Origin: Paludibacteraceae bacterium
GTDB taxonomy: Bacteria > Bacteroidota > Bacteroidia > Bacteroidales > Paludibacteraceae
Reading direction: 5' to 3'
Length of the DNA: 64,000 nucleotides
Assembly (NCBI GenBank): GCA_031292565.1
Contig: JARLGW010000005.1
Location: 248,001-312,000 of the forward strand
The notes under the pieces were generated by a model that did not search any database, was not told the origin of the DNA, and saw only the letters and a list, made by a program, of their open reading frames with translations. Below are positions 54,121 to 63,946 of this stretch, in pieces (position 1 is the stretch's first letter; every line of letters starts with the position of its first letter). Position numbers and translations under genes: made by a program.

Positions 54121-54524
54121 GCTTTGTTACACCAGGTTTACACCTCGAAACGAAATAGCAATTAGATTTGTACATAGCTTGTAACATAATGGTTAGAAAA
54201 GTGAGACAGAGAAAAATAAATGTAGCAGATACAGGAATAAAAGAACCCGTCAGATTATTAGTGTACACGCTACCAAGAAACGACCAGGCCAATGAGATAC
54301 TAAATAATAGCGGCAGGGATAACAAAGCCTATTACATTTCACTGTAGCCGACACACGGTGGCATGCTCTTACGTTGGGTGTTCGCAAGCTGTTAAGACAC
54401 ACCAAAAGAACCACTACCCAAGAGCCAAGATAGTAAACGAAGTACGGCGGGCGGCTGTAGATAAACAAAATGTGATATTTGAATAGCATTACAATTTATC
54501 ATTATGGAAATACAACTTATTTAA
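54121..54524. other. Gene-poor scar, no convincing gene
   Basis: About 400 bp with only short, overlapping and uncertain frames: a 72-codon minus-strand frame with TTG start encoding a hydrophobic stretch, and a 53-codon plus-strand frame from 54189. Neither has a recognised relative. Composition and the IS30 fragment immediately following suggest decayed mobile DNA. Confidence 0.5.
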
Positions 54525-54711
54525 AGCAAAATTTATGAAATGGAAATAGCTAAAGAACTGTCTGTTAAGTTCTATTTTGCTAGGCTTTATCATAGATGGG
54601 AAAGAGGTAGTAACGAAAATCTTAATGGCTTAAATTAGACAATATATCCCTAAGGAATCTGATTTTTCTTCTATTTCTGATGATTTTATTAATTTTGTTG
54701 AAGAGCAATAA
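54525..54711 (+). pseudogene. IS30-family transposase C-terminal fragment, frameshifted
   Basis: The plus strand reads KIYEMEIAKELSVKFYFAR, then RWERGSNENLNGL, and after a +1 slip near 54632 continues IRQYIPKESDFSSISDDF to a stop at 54709. WERGSNEN-x-NGLIRQY-x-PK is the hallmark of IS30 transposase C-terminal domains. The N-terminal two-thirds, including the helix-turn-helix and the first Asp residues, is missing, and the normal end after the DDF segment is cut short. A dead remnant, not expressed as an enzyme. Confidence 0.88.
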
Positions 54712-55118
54712 ACCTAAGACCTAGGATATAATTTTCTGTGCCCTTATTTTATGTTTAATTTTAAAGTTGCATTTGTAACTTGAATTTACCAAGCAGAGTC
54801 AATTAAATAGCAGCAATTTTTCAAAAAGGAAATTAGTTGGATTGTAAGCCAAAATCAGGATGAATTGTTTCACATTCAATTTTATAGCATAAGGCTACTT
54901 GACAAAAAATAATAAAACCGTTTCGAATTGAATACAAACGTTTTTTTTTGTCTTTTTCAAATAAACTATTCAAATATCTTTAAGGTGAAATTCTTGATTA
55001 GGATAATTTAATATGTACCACTGAAAATATGGTATATATTTGATTTTTAGTTACTTTCAAAAAGAACAATTGTTTTTTTGTAATGAAATGTTATTTCCAC
55101 ACGTAAAAAAAATTAAAA
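54712..55118. other. Intergenic region between the IS30 remnant and the response regulator
   Basis: About 400 bp without a gene. At 54762-54793 the sequence aagttgcatttgtaacttga has the look of an IS30-type terminal repeat, which would be the right end of the lost element. Upstream regulatory DNA of the response regulator lies beyond; atgtacc near 55011 resembles the half-sites found before the propeller gene. Confidence 0.45.
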
Positions 55119-55949
55119 ATGAATAGAATATTAGTTGTTGACGATGATGTTGCATACATCAAGTCTATTGTATATATCTTGGTGAAGAATCTGGACTGTG
55201 ATGTGTTGTCGGCTACAACAGGAGTTAACGCAATTAATATTGTTAAAAGAACAGCTCTCGATTTAATTTTGATAGACTGGGATATGCCTGAAAAGAGCGG
55301 GATAGAAACGATAATAGAGCTAAAGAACGATGATATTTTATGCGATATTCCTGTCATTATGATGTCTGGGGTAATGATGACATCTACCAACCTAAAGACT
55401 GCGATGCAAATTGGTGCAGTTGATTTTTTGCGGAAGCCAATTGATGAAATTGAACTGGTTTCACGAGTTCGCAATATGTTGCAAATTTCCGAAATGCAGA
55501 AACAAATAAAGCAACAAAACATAGTGTTGCAAAACCAGCTTGCTTCTAAAATTGTTTCTATCCAACATTTTTCGGAACGAAAAAAATTAGTATACAATAA
55601 GTTGCAAGAATTAAAAAAACATATGTCTGGAAGCGAGAAAACAATAATTGATTTTATTAATTCATTGGAAGAGTTGATAAACTCTAATTCATTGGAATGG
55701 AATGAATTCCAGACAAACTTTGAATTTATTTACCAAGGTTTTTTTCGAAAAATAAAGCAGTTATATCCGAACTTAACCACCTCAGAATTGCGCTTATGTG
55801 CTTTTATTCGCTTAAACATGAGCAACAAAGAGATAGCAAAAGTTATTTGTATTTCACCAAACTCCGTGAATACAGCTCGGAAACGTTTTAAAAGAAAAAT
55901 CGGATTGGATATGAATAGTGATTTAACTGATTTTTTGATAAATTTATGA
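55119..55949 (+). CDS. Response regulator with receiver and LuxR-like HTH domain
   Basis: 276 residues. The receiver domain (1-120) has the acidic pair VVDDD, the phosphate acceptor Asp53 (LIDWDMPEKSG), and the late Lys in LRKPI. A coiled linker (about 125-210) leads to a C-terminal DNA-binding domain (LRLCAFIRLNMSNKEIAKVI, then SPNSVNTARKRFKRKIG), the type found in Bacteroidetes two-component and TPR regulators. The cognate kinase follows 218 bp downstream. Strongly AT-rich, like the kinase. Confidence 0.9.
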   Translation: MNRILVVDDDVAYIKSIVYILVKNLDCDVLSATTGVNAINIVKRTALDLILIDWDMPEKSGIETIIELKNDDILCDIPVIMMSGVMMTSTNLKTAMQIGAVDFLRKPIDEIELVSRVRNMLQISEMQKQIKQQNIVLQNQLASKIVSIQHFSERKKLVYNKLQELKKHMSGSEKTIIDFINSLEELINSNSLEWNEFQTNFEFIYQGFFRKIKQLYPNLTTSELRLCAFIRLNMSNKEIAKVICISPNSVNTARKRFKRKIGLDMNSDLTDFLINL

Positions 55950-56167
55950 AGCAAAAAAATAACTAAAAATAATGACGGCGGATTTTTCTTATGTATTTTG
56001 TTTCTTTTCTCGTATAAGGAAATAATCAGCACCCAAATTTAGATGTAAAAAATGGTTAAAAAAATTAATTGGATCTCGTTTTTTGTTAAATTGCATATGT
56101 AATAGATGTTTCTTCTGGAGTATAGTGATGCGGCTGATTCTAACCATTTTAACACATACAACTCATT

Positions 56168-57712
56168 ATGAAGCTTCTGTTAAAAGATCTTTTTCTGAGC
56201 GCATCATTAATCAATTCAGTTCGTCAACAGAACATCTGGTTGATCAGATTGATTACTATTGTGACACTGATAGGCTTAAATTTGATGCTTATAGCCTCAA
56301 TTGGGAAATGCCTTATCTTTAATTTATACGGATTCTTGTTATTTGTGTGTGTTTTGTTCTGTATCAGTCTTTTTTCTTTGATTTTTATTTGTAAAACAGA
56401 TCATATTCTGTTTGGTTATATTGCCGTTTACGAACCACTTATTCTACTTTTAACCTCGGATTTATATTGCATAAGTATTGGTATGTATGTAGAACAACGA
56501 ATCTTATTTTCCCAAATTGTACTCATTCTGTTTATTTTTATTGCAGGCGTGATTATTAATCCTAGACATGTTATTTATGTGGGGACATATTCAATCATTA
56601 AGATGCTTTTTTATGCCGTTGTGTTTAAACCCCCATTTATCGTTGATATATTTCCATATTATATCACCATTCTAGTAGGCATAGTTGTTAGTTTTTTTAT
56701 TATCATTAGAACGCTGTATGTTTTTTCTTATCAATCTCTTGTTGATTCGAAGTTGATAGATAAAAAAAATAAAGATTTAAATCAATTGATTAATTTAAAG
56801 CAAGATATGATTAGTATGATTTTGCACGATATTCGCAATTCGTTAAATACTATTTTATTTGCATCTCAGGAAAATAAATTGCCGACTATAGTTTTTAATT
56901 CAGTACAACATATATTACAGATGGCCGATAATTTTATCGATGTGCACCGAATGGAAGAAAACGAGGTTATTATTCATCCCAGTAATGAATTTATTAAAAA
57001 CACAATTTACGGGGCAATAGAACAAGTTGATTATTTATTACACGAAAAAAACAATTGGGTAAAGTTTTATGGAGTTACTTCTTTGCAGTTGAATGCTGAT
57101 CACCGACTTATTGAACGCGTGTTTGCCAATATACTGACTAATTCAATTAAACATTCTTTACCCAACACTCCTATTGAGTTTCGTTGTGAAATTCTATCCG
57201 GGCATGTCCGTTTTGAGATTATCAATAGCGGAAAACCCATTCATCAAGATGAAGTTCAATCGTTGTTTGATAAATATGTTTCAAACGACCAAGAGCTAAA
57301 AACAAACTACAATTCAAAAGGTCTTGGTTTAAGTTTCTGTAAAATGGTAGTTCAGGCTCACGGAGGAAGTATTGGATTTGATACAAATTATCAAAAAGGT
57401 GTCTGTATCTGGTTTACGCTTCCTGATCAGAATAAATACTCTTCTGTTACGGTGGTAGAGCAAGACTTATTGTCCCGATTACAATTGAGCCCGAAAGAAA
57501 AAAAAATCATACATCCATTCTCTGTTCGCATCAACCAATATGAAATATACGAAATCAGCAGTATTATGCAAATTTTAGACGAATTGACAGCTCTCGATCA
57601 TCCCAACATTGAATACTGGAAAAAAGAGTTGTTAAATGCTATTTTGGTATGGAATAAAGAATACTATGATAATCTAATGGCAATGGTCGAAAATAGTGAG
57701 GCCGATTCCTAA
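56168..57712 (+). CDS. Membrane sensor histidine kinase
   Basis: 514 residues. About six transmembrane helices (27-185) form the sensor without a large external loop. HisKA box with the phosphorylated His220 (MILHDIRNSLNTI), then the ATPase domain: N box ERVFANILTNSIKHS, NSGKPI replacing the DxGxG box as is common, and a G2 box SKGLGLSFCKMVVQAHGG. A C-terminal extension of about 90 residues (about 425-514) follows the ATPase fold; its role is unknown. Pairs with the response regulator upstream. Confidence 0.92.
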   Translation: MKLLLKDLFLSASLINSVRQQNIWLIRLITIVTLIGLNLMLIASIGKCLIFNLYGFLLFVCVLFCISLFSLIFICKTDHILFGYIAVYEPLILLLTSDLYCISIGMYVEQRILFSQIVLILFIFIAGVIINPRHVIYVGTYSIIKMLFYAVVFKPPFIVDIFPYYITILVGIVVSFFIIIRTLYVFSYQSLVDSKLIDKKNKDLNQLINLKQDMISMILHDIRNSLNTILFASQENKLPTIVFNSVQHILQMADNFIDVHRMEENEVIIHPSNEFIKNTIYGAIEQVDYLLHEKNNWVKFYGVTSLQLNADHRLIERVFANILTNSIKHSLPNTPIEFRCEILSGHVRFEIINSGKPIHQDEVQSLFDKYVSNDQELKTNYNSKGLGLSFCKMVVQAHGGSIGFDTNYQKGVCIWFTLPDQNKYSSVTVVEQDLLSRLQLSPKEKKIIHPFSVRINQYEIYEISSIMQILDELTALDHPNIEYWKKELLNAILVWNKEYYDNLMAMVENSEADS

Positions 57713-58122
57713 TTTTTCAGAAGTAAAGCATCATTAATATTTGCAGTTGATGAAAAACAAAATATATATAAAATGCAAAGTACCGAAACGTTGATAAACG
57801 TAAAAACCCAACCGATTTCTATCAAACAGAATAGTGTTATTTAACATACTTCTGGCATTTTATGTACCCCGTTTGTACCCTCCTTATCGAATAAATACTA
57901 TTTACAGATAATTTTTCAACAAATCAAAATATCCATATATCTTGATTTTTTAGCTGTTTTTGCATCTGAGGCATGTGTCGCTTCATGCAAAAGAGGCGTT
58001 TTTTCATGTACCCATTTTGTACAGTTCAAATTGCTTATCATTTAGTCGGTTGTATTTACATTTGTACACATAAATAAATGTTTTTTTAATCTTCGATAAA
58101 AACAACATTAAAATGCCTACAA
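57713..58122. other. Promoter region of the first propeller gene with two dyad sites
   Basis: 410 bp, no ORF. Two operator-like dyads occur: tgtac-N7-gtacc at 57863-57879 and tgtac-N7-gtaca at 58007-58023, 144 bp apart, with a further tttgtacac near 58061. A -7 like TACATTTG is at 58057-58064; the matching TTG at 58031 gives a 23-bp spacing, so the promoter assignment is weak. A hairpin ttttgcat/atgcaaaa spans 57957-57992. Confidence 0.5.
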
Positions 58123-60942
58123 ATGAAAAAAATAATTCTAGTTGGAGTCCTTTTAGGGAGCTTTTTGCTTGCATTGCAGGCAAAGCCAACACCCATACAA
58201 TCCTCTTCAAGCTTGCAATTTATGGCTAACAGGCATATTCTATTATTTAAAGATAAAAGCATCACCGTGGCTTCTACAAGCCATGCTATGACTATAAAAT
58301 TTGTAAATGCACGCAATGTGCTGCCAAAGGTTGATTTCTTGTCTCTTTCTCCTTCCGTGCCTGAGGTGCCTAACATGCCTGGTTCTATGCCCGGCATGAA
58401 GGATAAAATCCCCACCTTGGGCACGGTAACTTATGCCAACTTATGGAAAGGCGTTACGCTGGAATATGCTAACTCCACTCAAGGCATATACGAAAGTACC
58501 TACCGCCTGCTTCCCGACAAAAAGGGACGGGTACATGCCGAACGCGTACGGCTGGCTTACAACCGCGACTTGACATTAGACAAAAACGGCAACCTGATAA
58601 TCCATTACCCCAACGGTACCCTAACCGAAAGTGCTCCCGTGGCCTGGCAAGATATAGATGGCAAGCGAATGCCCGTACCCGTGGCCTACAAGCTACGTGG
58701 ACGCAATTACGTAGGTTTTACACTCGGAGCATACAGGGCAGGCATACCCGTAACCATTGACCCAACTTTAAGCTGGAATACATTTTTAGGAGGAAGCGGA
58801 GATGATTTCTGTGTCGGCGTTGCTACCGATATATCCGGCAACGTGTATGTAGCTGGACATAGTACTGCCACGTGGGGTAGCCCGATACAGGGATACTCTG
58901 GTGGTTACTATGACGGCTTCGTGGCCAAGCTCACCTCCGCGGGAGTGCTTAGCTGGAATACTTTTCTAGGCGGAAATGGAACTGATTTGTGTGGGGGAGG
59001 AATCACCACGGATGCCTCCGGCAACGTGTATGTAGTTGGAATGAGTACCGCCACATGGGGTTCACCCATACGCGCATATTCCGGTAGCGATGCCGGCTTC
59101 GTGGCCAAGCTCACCTCTGCGGGAGCACTTAGCTGGAATACATTTCTGGGTGGTAGTGGAGCTGGTGTTTGTTACGGAATTACCACAGATGCCTTCGGAA
59201 ACCTGTATGTAGCAGGGGCGAGCACCGCCACCTGGGGTACACCCATACGAGCATTTTCCAATAGCAGAGACGGCTTCGTAGCTAAGCTCACCTCCGCGGG
59301 AGCACTTAGCTGGAATACTTTTCTGGGCGGGAGTGGAGATGATTGCTGTTACGGAATCACCACAGATGCCTCTAGCAATGTGTATGTAGTTGGGTATTGT
59401 TCAGCCACCTGGGAGTCGCCCATACGGGCATTCTCGGGTTCCGTTGATGACGACAGTTTCGTGGCAAAGCTCACCTCTGCGGGAGTGCTTAGCTGGAATA
59501 CTTTTCTAGGCGGAAGTGGAGATGATTCCGGTCGCGCAATCACTACGGATGCCACTGGCAACGTGTATGTAGTTGGAGAGAGTTCAGCCACTTGGGGGAC
59601 ACCCATTCGCGCATACTCCGGTAGCTATGACGGCTTCGTGGCCGAGCTCTCTTCCGCGGGAATCCTTGTTTGGAATACATTTCTAGGTGGGAGTGGAAGT
59701 GATTCCAATTATGGAATAGTCATGGATGCTTCCGGCAACGTGTATGTAGCGGGGTATGGTTCAGCCACTTGGGGTTCACCTATACGGGCATTCTCCGGTG
59801 GTAATAGAGACTGCTTCCTAACTAAACTCACCTCTGCGGGAGCACTTAGCTGGAATACATTTTTTGGCGGAAATGGAGATGACGTGTGTACCGGAATAAC
59901 CATGGATGCCACCGGCAACATGTATGTAGCAGGGTGGAGTGATACCACCTGGAGCTCACCCATACGGACTTATACCTCTGGATATGACGGCTTCGTGGAA
60001 AAAATTGTATTCTCACCAACCGTAGCCACGCAGGCAGCTACTGCGGTAAGCACCACTACCGCCACGCTTAATGGCAGCATCACTAATTTTGGTGATACTA
60101 CTTTGGCTACCGACTATGGTTTTTGCTATAGTAGTACCAACACCACACCTAGCACGAACGATATACTAGTTAGTTTAGGAACCACCTCTACCACGGGTGC
60201 CTATAACTCGTCCATCAGTGGCCTCTCCGCCGACACCAAATACTACATGCGGGTTTATGCCACCAATAGCTACGGTACCGGCTATGGCGACACGGTAAGC
60301 TTTACCACCGCCAAGCAGCTCAACCTAAAAGTGTACCTGGAAGGCCTGTGGAATGGCAGCAGCATGAACAAGTGTAAAAAATGGGACAATGCCTTAGGCG
60401 ATCTAGTCGATCTCTTTAGCGGTACGGTGGTTGACACAGTTTCGGTAGAACTACACGACCCTACTACTTACGCCACCATCCTATACAAAGCACATGGGCT
60501 GGAGCTCAATGCCGATGGAAATATCAACACCATGGGTAAATCATATATAGAAATACCCGGCATGTATGCAGGCAGCTATCGCGTAACGGTGAAACAACGA
60601 AATCACTTGGAAACCACTACCGCTTCGGCCGTATCGTTTGCCGGTAGCACGGTTAGTTACGATTTTACCGATGCCTCCACCAAAGCATACCTATCCGATG
60701 CCTCATTTACCCCCACCAAGCAAGTAAATAGCAACTGGATGCTGTATGCCGGCGATGTGGTGGTAACTACCTCTTACCCGGAGATAGACCTGGACGACAT
60801 TTACGCTGAATTTAACCAGAACTCAGCAAAGACAGGCGTGTATGGCTATTTAATGTCCGATGTTAATGGTGATGGAGTGGTGGACGATACCGATTTATAT
60901 ATCGTAGTTGCCAATAGAGATAAATTCTTATACATACCGTGA
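58123..60942 (+). CDS. Secreted SBBP-repeat beta-propeller protein with FN3-like and dockerin-like ends (1)
   Basis: 939 residues. Signal peptide (MKKIILVGVLLGSFLLALQA), an N-terminal domain (about 25-210, with YANLWKGVTLEYANSTQGIY, DUF7948-like), then seven SBBP repeats of 59-61 residues (about 215-628) of the form LSWNTFLGGSGDD...DASGNVYVAG...WGSPIRAYSG...DGFVAKLTSAG. A fibronectin-III-like domain (about 634-730), a beta-sandwich module (about 735-900) and a final DVNGDGVVDDTDLYIV segment, one EF-hand-like dockerin loop, complete it. Seven blades would close a propeller. GC is visibly higher than in the kinase before it. It is probably secreted or surface-bound; ligand unknown. Confidence 0.85.
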   Translation: MKKIILVGVLLGSFLLALQAKPTPIQSSSSLQFMANRHILLFKDKSITVASTSHAMTIKFVNARNVLPKVDFLSLSPSVPEVPNMPGSMPGMKDKIPTLGTVTYANLWKGVTLEYANSTQGIYESTYRLLPDKKGRVHAERVRLAYNRDLTLDKNGNLIIHYPNGTLTESAPVAWQDIDGKRMPVPVAYKLRGRNYVGFTLGAYRAGIPVTIDPTLSWNTFLGGSGDDFCVGVATDISGNVYVAGHSTATWGSPIQGYSGGYYDGFVAKLTSAGVLSWNTFLGGNGTDLCGGGITTDASGNVYVVGMSTATWGSPIRAYSGSDAGFVAKLTSAGALSWNTFLGGSGAGVCYGITTDAFGNLYVAGASTATWGTPIRAFSNSRDGFVAKLTSAGALSWNTFLGGSGDDCCYGITTDASSNVYVVGYCSATWESPIRAFSGSVDDDSFVAKLTSAGVLSWNTFLGGSGDDSGRAITTDATGNVYVVGESSATWGTPIRAYSGSYDGFVAELSSAGILVWNTFLGGSGSDSNYGIVMDASGNVYVAGYGSATWGSPIRAFSGGNRDCFLTKLTSAGALSWNTFFGGNGDDVCTGITMDATGNMYVAGWSDTTWSSPIRTYTSGYDGFVEKIVFSPTVATQAATAVSTTTATLNGSITNFGDTTLATDYGFCYSSTNTTPSTNDILVSLGTTSTTGAYNSSISGLSADTKYYMRVYATNSYGTGYGDTVSFTTAKQLNLKVYLEGLWNGSSMNKCKKWDNALGDLVDLFSGTVVDTVSVELHDPTTYATILYKAHGLELNADGNINTMGKSYIEIPGMYAGSYRVTVKQRNHLETTTASAVSFAGSTVSYDFTDASTKAYLSDASFTPTKQVNSNWMLYAGDVVVTTSYPEIDLDDIYAEFNQNSAKTGVYGYLMSDVNGDGVVDDTDLYIVVANRDKFLYIP
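58771..60005 (+). repeat. Seven tandem SBBP coding repeats, gene 1
   Basis: Units begin at about 58771, 58951, 59131, 59308, 59491, 59668 and 59848 (177-183 bp). They share nearly identical segments such as ggcaacgtgtatgta and cttagctggaatac, so recent amplification or gene conversion is likely. Confidence 0.9.
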
Positions 60943-60983
60943 TAACGAAGTTTTTTAAGTAACGGGTTGAATTTTATCTTTAA

Positions 60984-61024
60984 AACCCGAGGGGTGACTT
61001 TATAATATCACTCCTTCGGGGGTT
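60984..61024 (+). terminator. Hairpin between the two propeller genes
   Basis: aacccgaggggtga against tcactccttcgggggtt with mismatches; no clear T tail. It may attenuate rather than end transcription. Confidence 0.4.
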
Positions 61025-61135
61025 AGAATAAATAATTCATTTGATTTTCTATAATAATACCAACCATTCGGGTTTCGAGATAATTTAATTCGATTTTTTA
61101 AACAATTACTCAAAATGAGATTAATACCAGTAGCT

Positions 61136-63946
61136 ATGAAAAAAATAATTTTAGTAGGACTCCTTTTTTGGAGCACGTTGCTTGCATTGCAGGCAAAGCC
61201 AACAGCCGTACAGCCCGCATCGGGCATGCAATTTACCGCCAACGGGCACATCCTGCTATTTAAAGAAAAAAGCATAACCGTGGCCTCGGCCAGCCATGCC
61301 ATGACGGTGAAGTTCGTAAAAGCCCGAGGCGTACAGCCTGTGGCCGACTCTACATTAACTACCCCTTCTCTTTCCGTGCCCGGAGCTATGCCCGGCATAA
61401 AGGATAAAACCCCCGCCCTAGGCAAAGTAACCTATACCAACCTATGGCAAGGCGTAACGCTGGAATACACCACCTCCGCCCAAGGCATATACGAAAGCAC
61501 CTACCACCTAACGCCCAATAAGCAAGGCAGGGTAGAAGCCCGGCGGATACGCCTGCAATACAACCGAGACTTGACGTTAGATAAAAACGGCAACTTAACA
61601 ATACATTACCCGGGCGGCACCCTAACCGAAAGCGCCCCCATAGCCTGGCAAACAATAGACGGCAAGCGGGTGCCCATACCCGTGGCCTACACCCTGCGTG
61701 GACGCAATTGCGTAAGCTTCACCCTAGGAGCCTATCACGCAGGCATACCAGTGACCATAGACCCTACCCTTAGCTGGAATACATTTCTGGGCGGAAGCGG
61801 AGATGATCTGTGTACCGGAATTACCACGGATGCCTCCGGCAACGTGTATGTATGCGGGCAGAGCTCCGTCACATGGGGGTCGCCCATACGGGCATTCTCC
61901 GGTGGCACCTATAATGGCTTCGTGGCCAAACTTACCTCCGCAGGTGTACTTAGCTGGAATACATTTCTAGGTAGTGGCTATGATTTGTGTTGGGAAATTA
62001 CCACGGATGCCTCTTCCAATGTATATGTGTGTGGTTACTCCTGGTCCACCTGGGGGTCGCCCATACGGGCATTTTCCGATAACGAATCCGGATTCGTGGC
62101 CAAGCTTACCTCCGCGGGAGCACTTAGCTGGAATACATTTTTAGGCTCGGGCGGAGTAAATGAATGCTACGGAATTACCATAGATGCCTCCGGCAACGCG
62201 TATGTAGCTGGAATGAGCTCCGTCACATGGGGTTCGCCCATACGGGCATTCTCCGGTGGCACCTATGATGGCTTCGTGGCCAAGCTCACCTCCGCGGGGG
62301 TACTTAGCTGGAACACATTTTTGGGCGGAAGTGGCGGAGATGATAAGTGTACCGGAATAACCACGGATGCCACCGGCAACGTGTATGTATGTGGATGGAG
62401 CAAAGCCACCTGGGGTTCGCCCATACGGGCATACTCCGGTGTCTATGCGGGATTTGTAGTCAAGCTCACCTCTGCGGGAGTACTTAGCTGGAGTACATTT
62501 CTAGGCGGAAGTGGAGATGATGAGTGTACCGGAATAACCACAGATACCTCCGGCAACGTGTATGTATGTGGATATAGCATTGCCACCTGGGGTTCGCCCA
62601 TACGGGCATACTCCGGTAGTAATGACGGATTCGTGGCCAAACTCACCTCCGCGGGAGTACTTAGCTGGAATACATTTCTAGGCGGTAGCGGAGATGATGA
62701 CAGTTTCGGAATTACCACGGATGCCTCCGGTAACGTGTATGTATCTGGAGAGAGCGGTGCCACCTGGGGTTCACCCATACGGGCATACTCCGGTAGCTAT
62801 GACGGATTCGTGGCCAAGCTCACCTCTGCAGGTGCCCTTAGTTGGAATACGTTTTTGGGTGGAAGCGGAAATGATAACAGTTTCGGAATTACCACGGATG
62901 CCTCCGGCAACGTGTATGTATGTGGAGAGAGCTCCGCCACATGGGGGACGCCCATACAGGCATATGCCGGTGGTGCCTATGACGGATTCGTGGCCAAAAT
63001 AACATTTACTACCCCAAGTTTAATCACTCAGGCGGCAACCGCGATAAGCAATACCACCGCCACGCTCAACGGCAACATCCTCGACTTTGGAGGTACCACT
63101 TCGGCTACCGACTATGGCTTTTGCTATAGCACCACCAATACTACCCCCACCACAAGCGATACAAAAGTAAGCAAGGGAACCACCTCTACCACGGGTGCCT
63201 ATAGCTCGGCACTCAGTGGTCTCACCGCCGGCACCAAATACTACGTGCGGGCATACGCCATCAACAGTTATGGCACCGGCTATGGCGACACGGTAAGCTT
63301 TACCACCAGCAATACCAAGCAGCTTACCCTCAAAGCATACCTGGAAGGCCTATGGAATGGCAGCAGCATGAACAAATGTAAAAAATGGGACAATGCTTTG
63401 AGCGATGTAGTCGATCTCTTTAGCGGAACCGTAGTAGATACCGTCTCCGTGGAGTTGCACGACCCTACAACTTACGCCACCATCCAATACAAAGCACATG
63501 GGCAGGAGCTCCATGCCGATGGCAGTATCAACACCACAGGTAAATCATATATAGAAATACCCGGCACGTATGCAGGCAGCTACCGCATCACCGTGAAACA
63601 ACGCAATCATCTAGAAACTACATCTGCTTCGGCCGTATCATTTGCAGGCAGCACGGTTAGTTACGATTTTACCGACGCCTCAACCAAAGCATATCAATCC
63701 GACGCCTCATTTACCCCCACCAAGCAGGTAAATAGCAAATGGATGCTGTATGCCGGCGATGCGGTGGTAACCACCTCCTACCCGGAAATAGACATGGACG
63801 ACCTTTACGCCGTATTTAACCAAAACTCGGCAAAAACAAGCGTGTATGGCTACTTGGCACCCGATGTAAATGGCGATGGAATAGTGGACGATACCGATTT
63901 GTATCTCGTATTTGCCAATAGAGATAAATTCTTATACATACCGTGA
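61136..63946 (+). CDS. Secreted SBBP-repeat beta-propeller protein with FN3-like and dockerin-like ends (2)
   Basis: 936 residues from ATG 61136, which aligns with the start of the first copy; an ATG at 61115 would put seven residues before the signal peptide (KKIILVGLLFWSTLLALQA). Domain order is the same as in gene 1: N-terminal domain, seven SBBP repeats, FN3-like domain, sandwich module, and the end DVNGDGIVDDTDLYLVFANRD. The final 210 codons are almost the same in both genes, while the repeats vary more. Cys-containing variants (LCTGI, ECTGI, KCTGI) appear at one corner of several blades. The paralogues arose by tandem duplication 190 bp apart. Confidence 0.85.
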   Translation: MKKIILVGLLFWSTLLALQAKPTAVQPASGMQFTANGHILLFKEKSITVASASHAMTVKFVKARGVQPVADSTLTTPSLSVPGAMPGIKDKTPALGKVTYTNLWQGVTLEYTTSAQGIYESTYHLTPNKQGRVEARRIRLQYNRDLTLDKNGNLTIHYPGGTLTESAPIAWQTIDGKRVPIPVAYTLRGRNCVSFTLGAYHAGIPVTIDPTLSWNTFLGGSGDDLCTGITTDASGNVYVCGQSSVTWGSPIRAFSGGTYNGFVAKLTSAGVLSWNTFLGSGYDLCWEITTDASSNVYVCGYSWSTWGSPIRAFSDNESGFVAKLTSAGALSWNTFLGSGGVNECYGITIDASGNAYVAGMSSVTWGSPIRAFSGGTYDGFVAKLTSAGVLSWNTFLGGSGGDDKCTGITTDATGNVYVCGWSKATWGSPIRAYSGVYAGFVVKLTSAGVLSWSTFLGGSGDDECTGITTDTSGNVYVCGYSIATWGSPIRAYSGSNDGFVAKLTSAGVLSWNTFLGGSGDDDSFGITTDASGNVYVSGESGATWGSPIRAYSGSYDGFVAKLTSAGALSWNTFLGGSGNDNSFGITTDASGNVYVCGESSATWGTPIQAYAGGAYDGFVAKITFTTPSLITQAATAISNTTATLNGNILDFGGTTSATDYGFCYSTTNTTPTTSDTKVSKGTTSTTGAYSSALSGLTAGTKYYVRAYAINSYGTGYGDTVSFTTSNTKQLTLKAYLEGLWNGSSMNKCKKWDNALSDVVDLFSGTVVDTVSVELHDPTTYATIQYKAHGQELHADGSINTTGKSYIEIPGTYAGSYRITVKQRNHLETTSASAVSFAGSTVSYDFTDASTKAYQSDASFTPTKQVNSKWMLYAGDAVVTTSYPEIDMDDLYAVFNQNSAKTSVYGYLAPDVNGDGIVDDTDLYLVFANRDKFLYIP
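61772..63000 (+). repeat. Seven tandem SBBP coding repeats, gene 2
   Basis: Units begin at about 61772, 61952, 62126, 62306, 62486, 62663 and 62840 (174-180 bp). Units 2 and 3 are shortened by a few codons in the GGSG turn. Confidence 0.9.

Noticed and set aside
54107-54350. Hydrophobic 72-codon minus-strand frame and 53-codon plus-strand frame in the scar
   Set aside because: They overlap on opposite strands, the first needs a TTG directly after a stop, and neither resembles a known protein.
54300-54470. Possible tmRNA, 6S or RNase P RNA in the gap after rny
   Set aside because: No conserved core motif of these RNAs was found on either strand.
58771-63000. Regular repeats resembling a CRISPR array
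   Set aside because: Units are about 180 bp, in frame, and encode SBBP blades; there are no short palindromic repeats with unique spacers.
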